From the NCBI GenBank assembly GCA_964603915.1, contig CAZRWU010000001.1:28126-92125 (forward strand): a DNA stretch of 64,000 nt. Reading direction: 5' to 3'. This stretch comes from REEP01 sp964603915. GTDB taxonomy: Bacteria > Pseudomonadota > Alphaproteobacteria > Rhodospirillales > Defluviicoccaceae. Of the stretch, positions 40,785-50,094 are shown in pieces (positions within the stretch are counted from its first letter, which is position 1; each line of letters begins with the position of its first letter). The notes under the pieces are model-generated. The model was not told the origin of the DNA. It made no database searches and saw only the letters and a list, made by a program, of their open reading frames with translations. The position numbers were made by a program, and so were the translations under genes.

Positions 40785-43700
40785 ATGCGGATCCAGCGGT
40801 TTTTCACCAAACCAAACGTGTCTCCCTATCTCACATTCGAGTGGCGCGAAACCTTCAGCGAAATCCGCAATCCCGACGGCTCGACGGTTTTCCGTCAGGA
40901 CCAGATCCGGGTGCCGAGCCACTGGTCGCAGGTCGCCTGCGACGTCCTCGCCCAGAAATATTTCCGCAAGGCGGGCGTGCCCCAAGCCCGCAACGCCATT
41001 CCCGAGCCCGGCGTGCCGCAATGGCTGCAACGGCGCGCCGCCGATGACGAAGCCCTTGCCGCTCTGCCCGAAGGGCAAAGATATCGCGGCGAGACCAGCG
41101 CCGAGGAAGTTTTCGACCGCCTTGCCGGCGCCTGGACCTACTGGGGGTGGAAAGGAGGCTACTTTGCCGAGGAGGATGACGCCTCCGCCTTCTACGATGA
41201 AATCCGCTACATGTTGTGCGCCCAGATGTGCGCGCCTAACTCCCCGCAGTGGTTCAATACCGGGCTGCACTGGGCTTACGGCATCGACGGACCGGCGCAG
41301 GGTCATTTTTACGCGGACGACGCCACCGGCGAAATCGTCGCGTCGACGTCCGCGTACGAGCATCCCCAGCCGCACGCCTGCTTCATCCAGAGCATTTCCG
41401 ACGATCTCGTCAATGAAGGCGGGATCATGGACTTGTGGGTTCGCGAGGCGCGGCTGTTCAAATACGGCTCCGGGACCGGCACCAACTTTTCGCGGCTGCG
41501 CGGCGCGGCCGAACCTCTCTCCGGAGGCGGCCGTTCCTCGGGCCTGATGAGCTTCCTCAAGATCGGCGATCGGGCCGCCGGGGCGATCAAGTCGGGCGGC
41601 ACCACCCGCCGCGCCGCGAAAATGGTGGTGGTCGATATCGACCATCCCGACATCGAGGACTTCGTCAACTGGAAGGTGCGCGAAGAGCAGAAAGTCGCCG
41701 CCCTCGTCGCCGGCTCGCGCCTCGCCAACAAGCGTCTCGAGGAAGTCATGGCGGCCTGTCGCGACGGTCTCGCGCAAGCGCAAGGCGATGGCGATCGAGA
41801 GGCCGCTTTCGATCCCAAGCGCAATGCCGCCTTGAAGAAAGCGATCAGGGCGAGCCGCCGGGCGATGATCCCGGAGAACTATATACAGCGGATCATCGCG
41901 CTCGCCCGCCAGGGCGTCAGGACCGTTTCCTTCCCGGTGCTCGACACCGATTGGGATTCCGAGGCCTACCTCACCGTCTCCGGGCAGAACGCCAACAACA
42001 GTGTGCGCGTCACCAACGAGTTTCTGGAAAGCATGCTCGCCGACCAGGACTGGGCGTTGATCCGGCGCACCGACGGCGTGGTCGCCAAACAAATTCCGGC
42101 TCGCGAGCTGTGGAACCAGATTTCCGCCGCCGCCTGGGCCTGCGCCGATCCCGGCATCCAGTTCGATACGACGATCAACGAGTGGCACACCTGTCCCGAA
42201 AGCGGGCGCATCAACGCCTCCAATCCGTGCTCGGAGTACATGTTCCTCGATGACACCGCTTGCAATCTTGCCTCGCTCAACCTGCTCGCGTTCCAACGCG
42301 ACGACGGCGCTTTCGACATAGCGGCATTCGAGCACGCCGTGCGGCTATGGACCCTGGTGCTCGAGGTCTCGGTGATGATGGCGCAATTTCCGGCGCGCCG
42401 GATCGCCGAGCTGTCCTATCAGTTCCGTACCCTTGGCCTCGGCTTCGCCAATATCGGCGGATACCTGATGGGCGCCGGCATCCCCTACGACTCGGAGTCC
42501 GGGCGCAGCATCTGCGCCGCGGTTTCCGCGCTGATGACCGGCACCGCCTATGCGACATCGGCGGAGATCGCGGCCCGGAAGGGGCCGTTCCCCCGCTTCG
42601 GCGACAATCGCGAGGCCATGCTTCGCGTCATCCGCAATCACCGGCGCGCCGCGCACGGCAGGACCACGGGTTATGAAGGCCTCTCGATCACGCCGCTGCC
42701 GCTGAAACGCGATGCCAATCCCGATCCCGCGCTCGTCGCGGCCGCGCGCGAAGCGTGGGATCGCGCTCTTTCTCTTGGCGAAGTCCACGGCTTTCGCAAC
42801 GCGCAGGCGACGGTCGTCGCGCCGACCGGCACGATCGGCCTGGTCATGGACTGCGACACCACCGGCATCGAGCCCGACTTCGCCCTGGTCAAATTCAAAA
42901 AGCTGGCCGGCGGCGGTTATTTCAAGATCATCAATCGCGTCGTGCCGACCGCCCTCACCCGCCTTGGTTATGACGAGGCGGCGATCGAGGCGATCGTCCG
43001 CTACGCCGTCGGCAACCGGACCCTCAGCAACGCCCCCCGCATCAACCATGACTCGCTCATGGCGAAGGGCTTCACGCCGTCGGTGCTGGAGCTCATCGAA
43101 CGGGCCCTCGCCGACGCCTTCGACATCCGCTTCGTCTTCAACAAGTGGACCATCGGCGAGGACTTCTGTTTGAACCACCTGAAAATCCCGGCTGACACAC
43201 TCGACAACCCCGGGTTCTGCATGCTCACCACCCTGGGCTTCGACGCCGAGGACATCGAGGCCGCCAACACCTTCGCCTGCGGCGCCATGACGGTTGAAGG
43301 CGCCCCCTATCTTCGCGACAAAGACCTGCCGGTTTTCGACTGCGCGAGTCCCTGCGGGCGTATCGGCCGCCGTTTCCTTTCGGTCGAAAGCCACATCCGG
43401 ATGATGGCGGCGGCGCAACCGTTCATCAGCGGCGCGATCTCCAAGACGATCAACATGCCTCACGCGGCGACGATCGACGACTGCACCGCCGCGTATCTGA
43501 TGTCGTGGCAGTTGGGACTCAAGGCGACGGCGCTTTATCGGGACGGATCGAAACTCTCCCAGCCGCTCGCGGCCGCTTTGCTCGATCCGGCTGATGCGGC
43601 CGAACTCGCCGAGGAGCTCGCCGATGAGCCCGCCGCGCGGCGCACCGAAATCGTGACTGAGCGTGTTGTCGAGCGGATCGTCGCGCTCGCCAAGCCGGAG

Positions 43701-44534
43701 CGCGCCGGCCTGCCGAGCCGCCGCAAAGGCTATACCCAGAAGGCGACCGTCGGCGGCCACAAGATCTACCTGCGCACCGGCGAATACGAGGACGGCCGCC
43801 TTGGCGAAATCTTTATCGACATGCACAAGGAAGGCGCGGCGTTCCGCAGCTTGATGAACAATTTCGCCATCGCCATTTCGATCGGCCTGCAATACGGCGT
43901 TCCGCTCGAGGAGTTCGTCGAGGCGTTCACGTTCACCCGTTTCGAGCCCTCGGGGATCGTCGAGGGCAACGACACCATAAAAATGGCGACATCCATCGTC
44001 GATTACATGTTCCGCGAACTGGCGGTTTCCTACCTTGGCCGCTACGACCTTGCCCATGTCGATCCCAAGGATCTCGACTCGGATGGGCTCGGCCGCGGCG
44101 GGACCGGCGGACTCATGTCCCGGGACAGCGACGACGATCCCATTCCGTTCGTGCGCAGACTCACCAGCAACGGCTATGTGCGAAACCGTTTCCGGGTCTA
44201 CAGCGGCGCACGACGCAACGGAGAGGAAGCTGTATCGGCCGGAATGGAGTCGGAGCCGGCAGGCGTTGTCGAGACGGAAACGGTTGGCGCGGTTGCGGTC
44301 GAAGCCGGCGGCGATCTGCCGTTGGCGTCGGCTCTTGCCGCCGGCGAGGCGATGGCGGGCGGCTCCGCCCAGGCCCTGATGGAAACGATGGCCCATCAGC
44401 ATCATCGCGTTCACTCGGCGAAGATGCTAGGTTACGATGGCGATTCGTGCAGCGAATGCGGCAACTTCACGCTGGTGCGGAATGGCACGTGCCTGAAGTG
44501 CGTCACCTGCGGCAGCACCACGGGATGCTCCTGA
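40785..44534 (+). CDS. nrdJ: Adenosylcobalamin-dependent (class II) ribonucleotide reductase
   Basis: Reduces ribonucleotides to deoxyribonucleotides using B12, independent of oxygen. At 1249 aa it is the long form. Cys for substrate reduction sit in HACFIQSISDDL and the NPCSEYMFLDDTACNLASLNL stretch; GSGTGTNFSRLRG and KSGGTTRRAAKMVVVDIDHPDIEDF are nucleotide loops. Residues about 300-375 form the family insertion. The C-terminal domain (about 1210-1249) has two CxxC pairs (SECGNF, KCVTCGSTTGC), a zinc ribbon or redox tail. The chosen ATG is 40785; a TTG at 40776 is close. No nrdAB or nrdDG is in the window, so this gene may serve both aerobic and low-oxygen growth. Confidence 0.97.
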   Translation: MRIQRFFTKPNVSPYLTFEWRETFSEIRNPDGSTVFRQDQIRVPSHWSQVACDVLAQKYFRKAGVPQARNAIPEPGVPQWLQRRAADDEALAALPEGQRYRGETSAEEVFDRLAGAWTYWGWKGGYFAEEDDASAFYDEIRYMLCAQMCAPNSPQWFNTGLHWAYGIDGPAQGHFYADDATGEIVASTSAYEHPQPHACFIQSISDDLVNEGGIMDLWVREARLFKYGSGTGTNFSRLRGAAEPLSGGGRSSGLMSFLKIGDRAAGAIKSGGTTRRAAKMVVVDIDHPDIEDFVNWKVREEQKVAALVAGSRLANKRLEEVMAACRDGLAQAQGDGDREAAFDPKRNAALKKAIRASRRAMIPENYIQRIIALARQGVRTVSFPVLDTDWDSEAYLTVSGQNANNSVRVTNEFLESMLADQDWALIRRTDGVVAKQIPARELWNQISAAAWACADPGIQFDTTINEWHTCPESGRINASNPCSEYMFLDDTACNLASLNLLAFQRDDGAFDIAAFEHAVRLWTLVLEVSVMMAQFPARRIAELSYQFRTLGLGFANIGGYLMGAGIPYDSESGRSICAAVSALMTGTAYATSAEIAARKGPFPRFGDNREAMLRVIRNHRRAAHGRTTGYEGLSITPLPLKRDANPDPALVAAAREAWDRALSLGEVHGFRNAQATVVAPTGTIGLVMDCDTTGIEPDFALVKFKKLAGGGYFKIINRVVPTALTRLGYDEAAIEAIVRYAVGNRTLSNAPRINHDSLMAKGFTPSVLELIERALADAFDIRFVFNKWTIGEDFCLNHLKIPADTLDNPGFCMLTTLGFDAEDIEAANTFACGAMTVEGAPYLRDKDLPVFDCASPCGRIGRRFLSVESHIRMMAAAQPFISGAISKTINMPHAATIDDCTAAYLMSWQLGLKATALYRDGSKLSQPLAAALLDPADAAELAEELADEPAARRTEIVTERVVERIVALAKPERAGLPSRRKGYTQKATVGGHKIYLRTGEYEDGRLGEIFIDMHKEGAAFRSLMNNFAIAISIGLQYGVPLEEFVEAFTFTRFEPSGIVEGNDTIKMATSIVDYMFRELAVSYLGRYDLAHVDPKDLDSDGLGRGGTGGLMSRDSDDDPIPFVRRLTSNGYVRNRFRVYSGARRNGEEAVSAGMESEPAGVVETETVGAVAVEAGGDLPLASALAAGEAMAGGSAQALMETMAHQHHRVHSAKMLGYDGDSCSECGNFTLVRNGTCLKCVTCGSTTGCS

Positions 44535-44579
44535 CGCGGCTTTGCCGGCTATACAAGACGGCGCAGCACGCAAGGCGCG

Positions 44580-45512
44580 TTAAAGGAGTGGCTTCAGCGT
44601 CGTCTCCGCCCGCAAGCGAGCGACATCGGCGGGAGTCAACCCCGCCGTCGTTCGCAGCGCGTTCGCCGCTCCGGCGGCCGTGGCCAAGCGCAAGGCGTCT
44701 TCCGCCGAACCGCCTTCCGGCCACCCCGCCACGAGTCCGGCAAGGAAGCAATCACCCGAGCCGACGGCGCTGATCGCGGCGATCGGAGGCGGGCGCGCCC
44801 ACAGCCGCGAGCCGTCGCCGACAAGCACCGCGCCCGCCGCGCCCAATGTAACGGCGACACATGGCGCGCCATCCCGCCGGATCGCTTCCGCGGCCGCGGC
44901 GGCGTCCTCGGCCGATACGATGGGATGACCGGCAAGGGCCGCCGCCTCATCGGCGTTGACCTTGACGCCGGCGACCGGCGCGCTCAGCGCCTCGGCGAGG
45001 GCGGCGCCGCTGACATCCACCCACACGGGACAGCCGGGTCGTCCGGCGCCGCCGACCAGCGCGCTTAGGCCGCCTGCGGGCGTCCCGGGGGGCAGGCTGC
45101 CGCTAATGCAGACGACGTCGGCGCCTTGCGCCGCGGCGGCGACGTCGCCAACGAAACGATCCCATGTCGCGGCCGAGATGGCGCACCCCGGCTCATTGAT
45201 CACGCTCGCCGTGCCGTCGCCGCCGACGATGATAACGCACGTTCGGTTGTCGCCGTGATCCATCCAGGTCCACGCCGTGTCGAGTCCTTCCGCGGCGGCC
45301 AGTTCTGCGACTAGGTAGCCCATGCGGCCGCCAAGCATGCCGGCGCAGGTCCCGCGATGGCCAAGCGCGGCGACGGCGCGGGCGACGTTGACGCCCTTGC
45401 CCCCGCAGGCAACGTGGACCTTGGTCGCCCGCCAGACGCCGCCGATCGCAAAGCCGGGGACGACAAGAGTGCGGTCGATGGCGACGTTCGGCGTGACACA
45501 GAGAATGTGCAT
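44580..45512 (-). CDS. PfkB-family sugar-phosphate kinase, 1-phosphofructokinase-like
   Basis: Ribokinase-fold kinase of 310 aa that phosphorylates a sugar or sugar phosphate. It starts MHILCVTPNVAIDRTLVV (the ATG at 45512 fits; the frame extends to 45551). PfkB signatures are VHVACGGKGVNVARAVAALG near residue 35 and the C-terminal SAVGSGDCFLAGLVAG, where the anion-hole GSGD and its Asp replace the more common GAGD. The NPxxDR-type start and 310-aa length fit hexose-phosphate kinases such as 1-phosphofructokinase or tagatose-6-phosphate kinase. No fructose PTS genes are beside it. It is divergent from the AroE-like gene. Confidence 0.82.
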   Translation of the reverse strand: MHILCVTPNVAIDRTLVVPGFAIGGVWRATKVHVACGGKGVNVARAVAALGHRGTCAGMLGGRMGYLVAELAAAEGLDTAWTWMDHGDNRTCVIIVGGDGTASVINEPGCAISAATWDRFVGDVAAAAQGADVVCISGSLPPGTPAGGLSALVGGAGRPGCPVWVDVSGAALAEALSAPVAGVKVNADEAAALAGHPIVSAEDAAAAAEAIRRDGAPCVAVTLGAAGAVLVGDGSRLWARPPPIAAISAVGSGDCFLAGLVAGWPEGGSAEDALRLATAAGAANALRTTAGLTPADVARLRAETTLKPLL

Positions 45513-45616
45513 GGACACAAGCTTCCGCGATTGCCGCAAGCGAGACAACACCCGGCGTTGTCATGCATGCGAGCGGCTGAAATAGTAGATCTCGCATCAA
45601 AACCTCGGAGTGGGTC

Positions 45617-46459
45617 ATGCCAAGCAGCAAGCCAACCTTGTGCGGATCCATCGCCGCGCGTCCCGGCGTCTTCGGCGTCGCCATGCACACCGCCGCCTAC
45701 CGGGCGATGGGCCTGGATTATGTCTACGTCGCCTTTGGCACCGAGGACACCGCCGGCGCCGTCGCCGCGGTCCGAACGCTCGGCATACGCGGCCTCGGCG
45801 TCACCATGCCGCACAAGGTCCGGATCATCGAGCATCTTGACGTGGTGGAGGAGACGGCGCGGACCATCGGCGCGGTGAACACGGTCGTCAACGACCAGGG
45901 CGTGCTGACCGGCCACAACGTCGATTGGATCGGCGCGGTTCGCGCCATCGAGGAACGCGCGCCGCTGTCGGGGCAACGGGCCGCCGTTATCGGCGCCGGC
46001 GGCGGCGCCCGGTCGATCGTCTACGGGCTTCTCAAGAAGGACTGCCGCGTCACGGTCTACAATCGCAGCGAAAGCCGTGGACGATCCCTGGCGGCGGCGG
46101 TGGGCGCCGCCTTCGGCGGCTCTCCGGCCGCTCTCGCCGATGCGCCGCCTTTCGATCTGCTTGCCCATGCGACATCCGTCGGACTGGGCGCTCCCGAGGA
46201 CAGCATCATTCCCGAGGCGGCCCTGCGCCCGGGCATGATCGTTTTCGATTCGGTCGCCATGCCTATCGAAACGAAGCTGCTGCGCGATGCGGCCGCGCGG
46301 GGCTGCGTCGCCATTCCCGGCGTTCGCATGCAAATCCATCAGGCCGTCTGCCAGTTTGCCCTTTATACGGGACGCGAGCCGGATTTCGCGGTCATGGAAA
46401 CGGCGCTGCTCGAGGCAATGGTCGCGGCTCATGCGCCCAGCGCGGCCGGCAAGGGATAG
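45617..46459 (+). CDS. Shikimate-dehydrogenase-like oxidoreductase with altered substrate pocket
   Basis: A 280-aa protein with the AroE fold. The catalytic Lys67 (VTMPHKV) and Asp103 (NVDWIG) are present and the NADP loop is intact (GAGGGARS, 127-134, followed by NRSESRG). However, the N-terminal shikimate loop, normally with SxS serines, reads ARPGVFGVAMHTAAYRA, so the hydroxyl-binding serines are missing. This pattern is known in AroE-like subgroups whose substrate is not shikimate or is unsettled. It is divergent from a PfkB kinase gene, and convergent on cydB. A true aroE probably lies elsewhere. Confidence 0.85.
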   Translation: MPSSKPTLCGSIAARPGVFGVAMHTAAYRAMGLDYVYVAFGTEDTAGAVAAVRTLGIRGLGVTMPHKVRIIEHLDVVEETARTIGAVNTVVNDQGVLTGHNVDWIGAVRAIEERAPLSGQRAAVIGAGGGARSIVYGLLKKDCRVTVYNRSESRGRSLAAAVGAAFGGSPAALADAPPFDLLAHATSVGLGAPEDSIIPEAALRPGMIVFDSVAMPIETKLLRDAAARGCVAIPGVRMQIHQAVCQFALYTGREPDFAVMETALLEAMVAAHAPSAAGKG

Positions 46460-46489
46460 GCGCAAAGAGAACCACGCCCCCATAAGGAA

Positions 46490-47500
46490 TCAGTGATAGC
46501 CTTCATCGGCCCGCACCTTGCCGCGAAACACGTAATAGGAATATGCCGTGTAGAGCAGGATGATCGGGACCACGATCGCCACGCCGACAAGCAGGAAGAT
46601 CAGCGACTTCTCATCGGCGGCGGCATCCCAGATCGTGATATCCGGGGGCACGACGTTGGGCCACAGGCTGATCGCGAGCCCGGCGTACGAGAGCGCGAAA
46701 ATGCCGAGCGAGAGAATGAACGGCAACGCCTCACGGCGGCGCTCCAGGGCCAGGTAAAGGCCGACGGCGACCAGTCCGGTGAGGATCGGCACCGGCGATA
46801 GATAGACGATGTTCGGCCAGGAAAACCAGCGCGCAGCGATGTCTTCGTGGGCCAGCGGCGTCCAGATGCTGACGAGCGCAATGAAGAAAAGCACCGCGAA
46901 CAGAGCGATCCGGGCTATGCGAAACGCCCATGCTTGGAGAGAGCCTTCCGTCTTCATGACGATCCAGGTGCTGCCGAGCAACATGTAGCCGGCCACCATG
47001 CCGATGCCGATGGCGATGCCGAAGGGCGTCAGCCAATCCATCACGCCGCCGACATAGTCTCGCCCGACGACTTCGAATCCGGTGATGAACGCGCCGAGAA
47101 TGATTCCCTGGGAGAACGTCGCGAGCAACGATCCCAGATGGAAAGACCAGCTCCAGATCGCGCGATGGCGTTCGGTCTTAAAGCGAAACTCGAACGCCAC
47201 GCCGCGAAAGATGAGGGCGATCAGCATCAACAGCACGGGCAGGTACAGGGCGGGCAGGATGGTCGCGTAGGCGATCGGGAACGCGGCAAGCAGGCCGGTG
47301 CCGCCAAGGACGAGCCACGTCTCGTTGCCGTCCCAGATCGGGGCGACGGAATTCATCATGATGTCGCGATGTCCTTCGTCCCGGGCGAAGGGGAAAATGA
47401 TCCCGACGCCGAGGTCGAACCCGTCCATCAGCACGTACATGAAGACGCCGAAGGCGATGACTCCGGCCCAGATCAGCGGAAGATCGACGTCGATGGTCAC
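46490..47500 (-). CDS. cydB: Cytochrome bd-type quinol oxidase subunit II
   Basis: Membrane subunit of the bd oxidase, 336 aa. About nine hydrophobic segments, beginning LPLIWAGVIAFGVFMYVLMDGFDLG, the conserved CydB start, then APIWDGNETWLVLGGTGLLAAFP, and RTWIVMK-type loops later. Start is GTG at 47500 overlapping the cydA stop by four bases (GTGA). It ends 31 bases from the convergent AroE-like stop, leaving no room for a cydX on this side. Length suits the CioB-like, short-loop type. No cydDC assembly genes are nearby. Confidence 0.95.
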   Translation of the reverse strand: MTIDVDLPLIWAGVIAFGVFMYVLMDGFDLGVGIIFPFARDEGHRDIMMNSVAPIWDGNETWLVLGGTGLLAAFPIAYATILPALYLPVLLMLIALIFRGVAFEFRFKTERHRAIWSWSFHLGSLLATFSQGIILGAFITGFEVVGRDYVGGVMDWLTPFGIAIGIGMVAGYMLLGSTWIVMKTEGSLQAWAFRIARIALFAVLFFIALVSIWTPLAHEDIAARWFSWPNIVYLSPVPILTGLVAVGLYLALERRREALPFILSLGIFALSYAGLAISLWPNVVPPDITIWDAAADEKSLIFLLVGVAIVVPIILLYTAYSYYVFRGKVRADEGYH

Positions 47501-48903
47501 TCTCCTGCTCCCCCCGCTGGCGTCCGCGCGTCGGCGCCGGAAAGCGGGCGCTGCGGCGTCCGCGCCGGCCGCCTGCTTTCCTCTGGGACCTCCGGCTGCG
47601 GACCCCGGCGGACGAGAACCATGATGTAATAGGTGCCGGCGGAAAAGATGATCGCGTAGGCAATGAAAAACGTGATCAACGACGTTATCACGCGTCCTTC
47701 GGTAATCGCGGGCGAGACGCCCTCGGTGGTTCGAATCAGATCATAGACAATCCACGTCTGGCTGCCAACCTCGGTGGTGATCCAGCCGGCAATGACCGCA
47801 ACGAAGCCGATCGGGATGCAAGCGACGCACAGCCGCAGAAACCATGTGCGCTCATAGAGAGTGTTGCGGATACGGAGCACGACCCCCGACACGGCGACGA
47901 ACACCATGAGCAATCCGATCCCCACCATAACCCGGAAGGACGCGAAGACCAGAGGAACGTAAGGCCGGTCATCGGGCGCCCAATCCTTCAAGCCGGGCAC
48001 CGGTCCCATCACCTGATGGGTCAGGATCAGGCTGCCGAGAAGCGGAATCTTGAGTTCCCAGTGGTTCGTTTCGGCTTCCACATCGGGAATAGCAAAAACA
48101 ATCAGGGGCGCGCCTTCTTGTGCTTCCCAGTGACCCTCCATCGCGGTCACCTTGGCCGGCTGGTGAGCGAAGGTGTTCAGGCCGTGCAGATCGCCAAGAA
48201 CGATCTGCATCGGCGCAAGAATCGCGATCAGGCCGATACCCATCCACATCATGGTCTTGGCCTCGGGCACGAACCGACGCTTGAGGAGGTAGAGAGCCGC
48301 GACGCCGATGACCACGAAGGCCGTCGTCAGATAACACGCCGTGATCATGTGCATAAAGCGATACGGGAACGACGGATTGAAGATCGCGTCCGTCCAGCTC
48401 GTCACATGGAACGTTCCGTCGATGATTTCATAGCCGGCCGGCGTGTGCATCCAGCTGTTGGCCGACAGAATCCAGAAGGCTGAGAACAGCGTGCCGAGCG
48501 CCACCATTAACGCCGAAAAAAAGTGAATCGGCCGCGGCACGCGATTGCGCCCGAACAGAAGAATCCCGAGGAACGTCGCTTCGAGAAAAAACGCGATGAG
48601 AACCTCGTAGCCCATCAAGGGGCCAAGCACATTTGCGGTCAGATCGGCGAAGCGGCTCCAGTTGGTTCCGAACTGATAGGACATGACGATCCCGGAGACG
48701 ACCCCCATGCCGAACGAGACCGCGAAGATTCGCGTCCAGAACTTTGATATGACGAGGTATTTTTCATTTCCGGTCTTGAGCCATAGGCCTTCGAGAACGG
48801 CGATATAGGAGGCGAGGCCAATAGTGAATGCAGGAAATAGGATATGAAAGGAAACTACGAATCCGAACTGGATCCGTGACAGAAAGAGAGCATCAAGCTC
48901 CAT
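47497..48903 (-). CDS. cydA: Cytochrome bd-type quinol oxidase subunit I (short Q-loop)
   Basis: Haem-carrying subunit that oxidises quinol and reduces oxygen without pumping, 468 aa. The N-terminus is LDALFLSRIQFGFVVSFHILFPAFTIG, with the His in SFHILFPAF ligating haem. GWITTEVGSQTWIVYDLIRT is the family C-terminal signature. At 468 aa it lacks the long Q-loop insertion of E. coli CydA (522 aa), so it is of the CioA or short-loop type, often cyanide-tolerant. It would work when oxygen is scarce and draws on ubiquinol. No clear regulator site such as Fnr or ArcA was seen in the 87 bases upstream. Confidence 0.95.
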   Translation of the reverse strand: MELDALFLSRIQFGFVVSFHILFPAFTIGLASYIAVLEGLWLKTGNEKYLVISKFWTRIFAVSFGMGVVSGIVMSYQFGTNWSRFADLTANVLGPLMGYEVLIAFFLEATFLGILLFGRNRVPRPIHFFSALMVALGTLFSAFWILSANSWMHTPAGYEIIDGTFHVTSWTDAIFNPSFPYRFMHMITACYLTTAFVVIGVAALYLLKRRFVPEAKTMMWMGIGLIAILAPMQIVLGDLHGLNTFAHQPAKVTAMEGHWEAQEGAPLIVFAIPDVEAETNHWELKIPLLGSLILTHQVMGPVPGLKDWAPDDRPYVPLVFASFRVMVGIGLLMVFVAVSGVVLRIRNTLYERTWFLRLCVACIPIGFVAVIAGWITTEVGSQTWIVYDLIRTTEGVSPAITEGRVITSLITFFIAYAIIFSAGTYYIMVLVRRGPQPEVPEESRRPARTPQRPLSGADARTPAGGAGE

Positions 48904-48988
48904 GTCAGTTTTTTCTCCTAATCCACTGCGTCTGTTTGCTTATCATGATGATTTCCGGGCCGCTCGCGTGCCTGGGGCGCCGCCGCGG

Positions 48989-49441
48989 CTATCGTCTGGG
49001 ATATTGCGTCTCCCGTAGCGTCTCGCGCGCGCGTCTCTCGAAGGCGTCGACCATCATCTTGGCCGTGGTCGGCAGGACAACATCGATCCCTTTTTGTAGC
49101 AGGAACGATCGCGCCTGCCACCGCAATTGAATTTCGATTTGGCAACCTCCTTGCGCGGCAGCGAAGTTCCAGCGAATGAAAAACTCCCGGAACAGCCGGT
49201 CGGAGGACGATACGGTGATGGAGGAGGGATGAGTGAGGACCGTTTTTGTCTCGAAGCGCTCGCGGATCGGCCCGAAGCCGACTTCTTGTTCGGTGTAATA
49301 CACCGACGGGCTCTCCCGCCGGCGAATGCGCGCCCACTTCCACATCGGCAGAAACTCGGGATACCGCTCGACGTCGGCGACAAGATTGAACACCAGATCG
49401 ACCGGGGCAAAGACAACCCGCGTTTCAGCATAGACGGTCAT
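48989..49441 (-). CDS. SRPBCC protein, Coq10/RatA-like
   Basis: START-like lipid-binding protein of 150 aa. It starts at the ATG at 49441, with GGAGGAAGG upstream, though the frame reaches 49537. It reads YAETRVVFAPVDLVFNLVADVERYPEFLPMWKWARI, then FGPIRERFETKTVLTHPSSITVSSSDRLFREFFIRWNF, then the family's C-terminal helix ending RRARETLRE. Mitochondrial COQ10 binds ubiquinone and aids respiration, while RatA is annotated as a toxin; alphaproteobacterial members align better with COQ10. It is upstream of cydA on the same strand with an 85-base gap. Role in quinone handling is inferred. Confidence 0.85.
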   Translation of the reverse strand: MTVYAETRVVFAPVDLVFNLVADVERYPEFLPMWKWARIRRRESPSVYYTEQEVGFGPIRERFETKTVLTHPSSITVSSSDRLFREFFIRWNFAAAQGGCQIEIQLRWQARSFLLQKGIDVVLPTTAKMMVDAFERRARETLRETQYPRR

Positions 49442-49708
49442 GGGCCTTCCTCCGCCGAACCGACGCCACTCCTCGTCGAGGATGTACGTTAGCCGCTCCG
49501 GCCACGCCGATCCAGACACCGGTGTCGGCGCCGCCACAAATCGAGCGAACGGCCGGCGATCTTCGCCCGGGTCGCGCGCCCGCTGGTGGCGACAGCCCCG
49601 CGCCGTGGTTTACCTGCGTTAATGATTGTATCGCTTCGGCGGGCGAGACTATCGTCGACAATCGGTCCGCAACGAGAGGAAGCGGACAGTTCTGCAAAGG
49701 AGGCAAAT

Positions 49709-49921
49709 ATGGCAAATGAAGATCGGAATCCGACGCTCGGCGGCAACCAAGGCGAAGGCAACCGCGAAGCGGCGCGAATTTACAATGAAGAACAAAAAAA
49801 ATTCGTCGAGGAAGGAAAAGTAGAAGAAGGCGCCAAGGAGGCCAAGGCGGCTGTTGAAGGAGCTGAAGGAGCCGAGCTTAAAAAAGCTGAAGAAGAAGGC
49901 AAGAGCCACGCTAAAGAGTAA
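49709..49921 (+). CDS. Small acidic/lysine-rich protein, 70 aa
   Basis: Starts MANEDRNPTLGGNQGEGNREAARIYNEEQKKF and continues with a Lys/Glu/Ala-rich amphipathic helix (VEEGKVEEGAKEAKAAVEGAEGAEL). It has no hydrophobic core, signal or membrane segment. A perfect AAAGGAGG lies five bases before the ATG, so strong translation is expected. Codons are A-rich compared with neighbours. Similar small proteins with this NREAAR(I)YN...FVE pattern occur in alphaproteobacteria and are often stress-related, but I cannot name a function. No sigma-factor site was recognised in the 267-base gap before it. Confidence 0.75.
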   Translation: MANEDRNPTLGGNQGEGNREAARIYNEEQKKFVEEGKVEEGAKEAKAAVEGAEGAELKKAEEEGKSHAKE

Positions 49922-50094
49922 TGATCACCTCCTATATGTGGCCGAAAAAGCTTCGCCGTTGACAGCTGCACTGCTCTTTCCGACACGTTCTTGATCTCGT
50001 GCTTTGACATTCCCGGCGTCGGAATGAAATGCTAAGCGTTTCTTTCTGTCGCCGGGCGCTTGTTTCATGACAGCGGTTAGCCATGTCATAGCAT

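Noticed and set aside
40761..42335. Minus-strand open frame opposite the first half of nrdJ
   Set aside because: Low-complexity translation (many Gly/Val/Asp) and complete overlap with nrdJ; a third-codon-position artefact.
42345..44414. Long minus-strand open frame (689 codons) opposite nrdJ
   Set aside because: It is a shadow of the GC-rich nrdJ gene; the Arg/Gly/Asp-rich translation has no domain and nrdJ motifs are continuous on the other strand.
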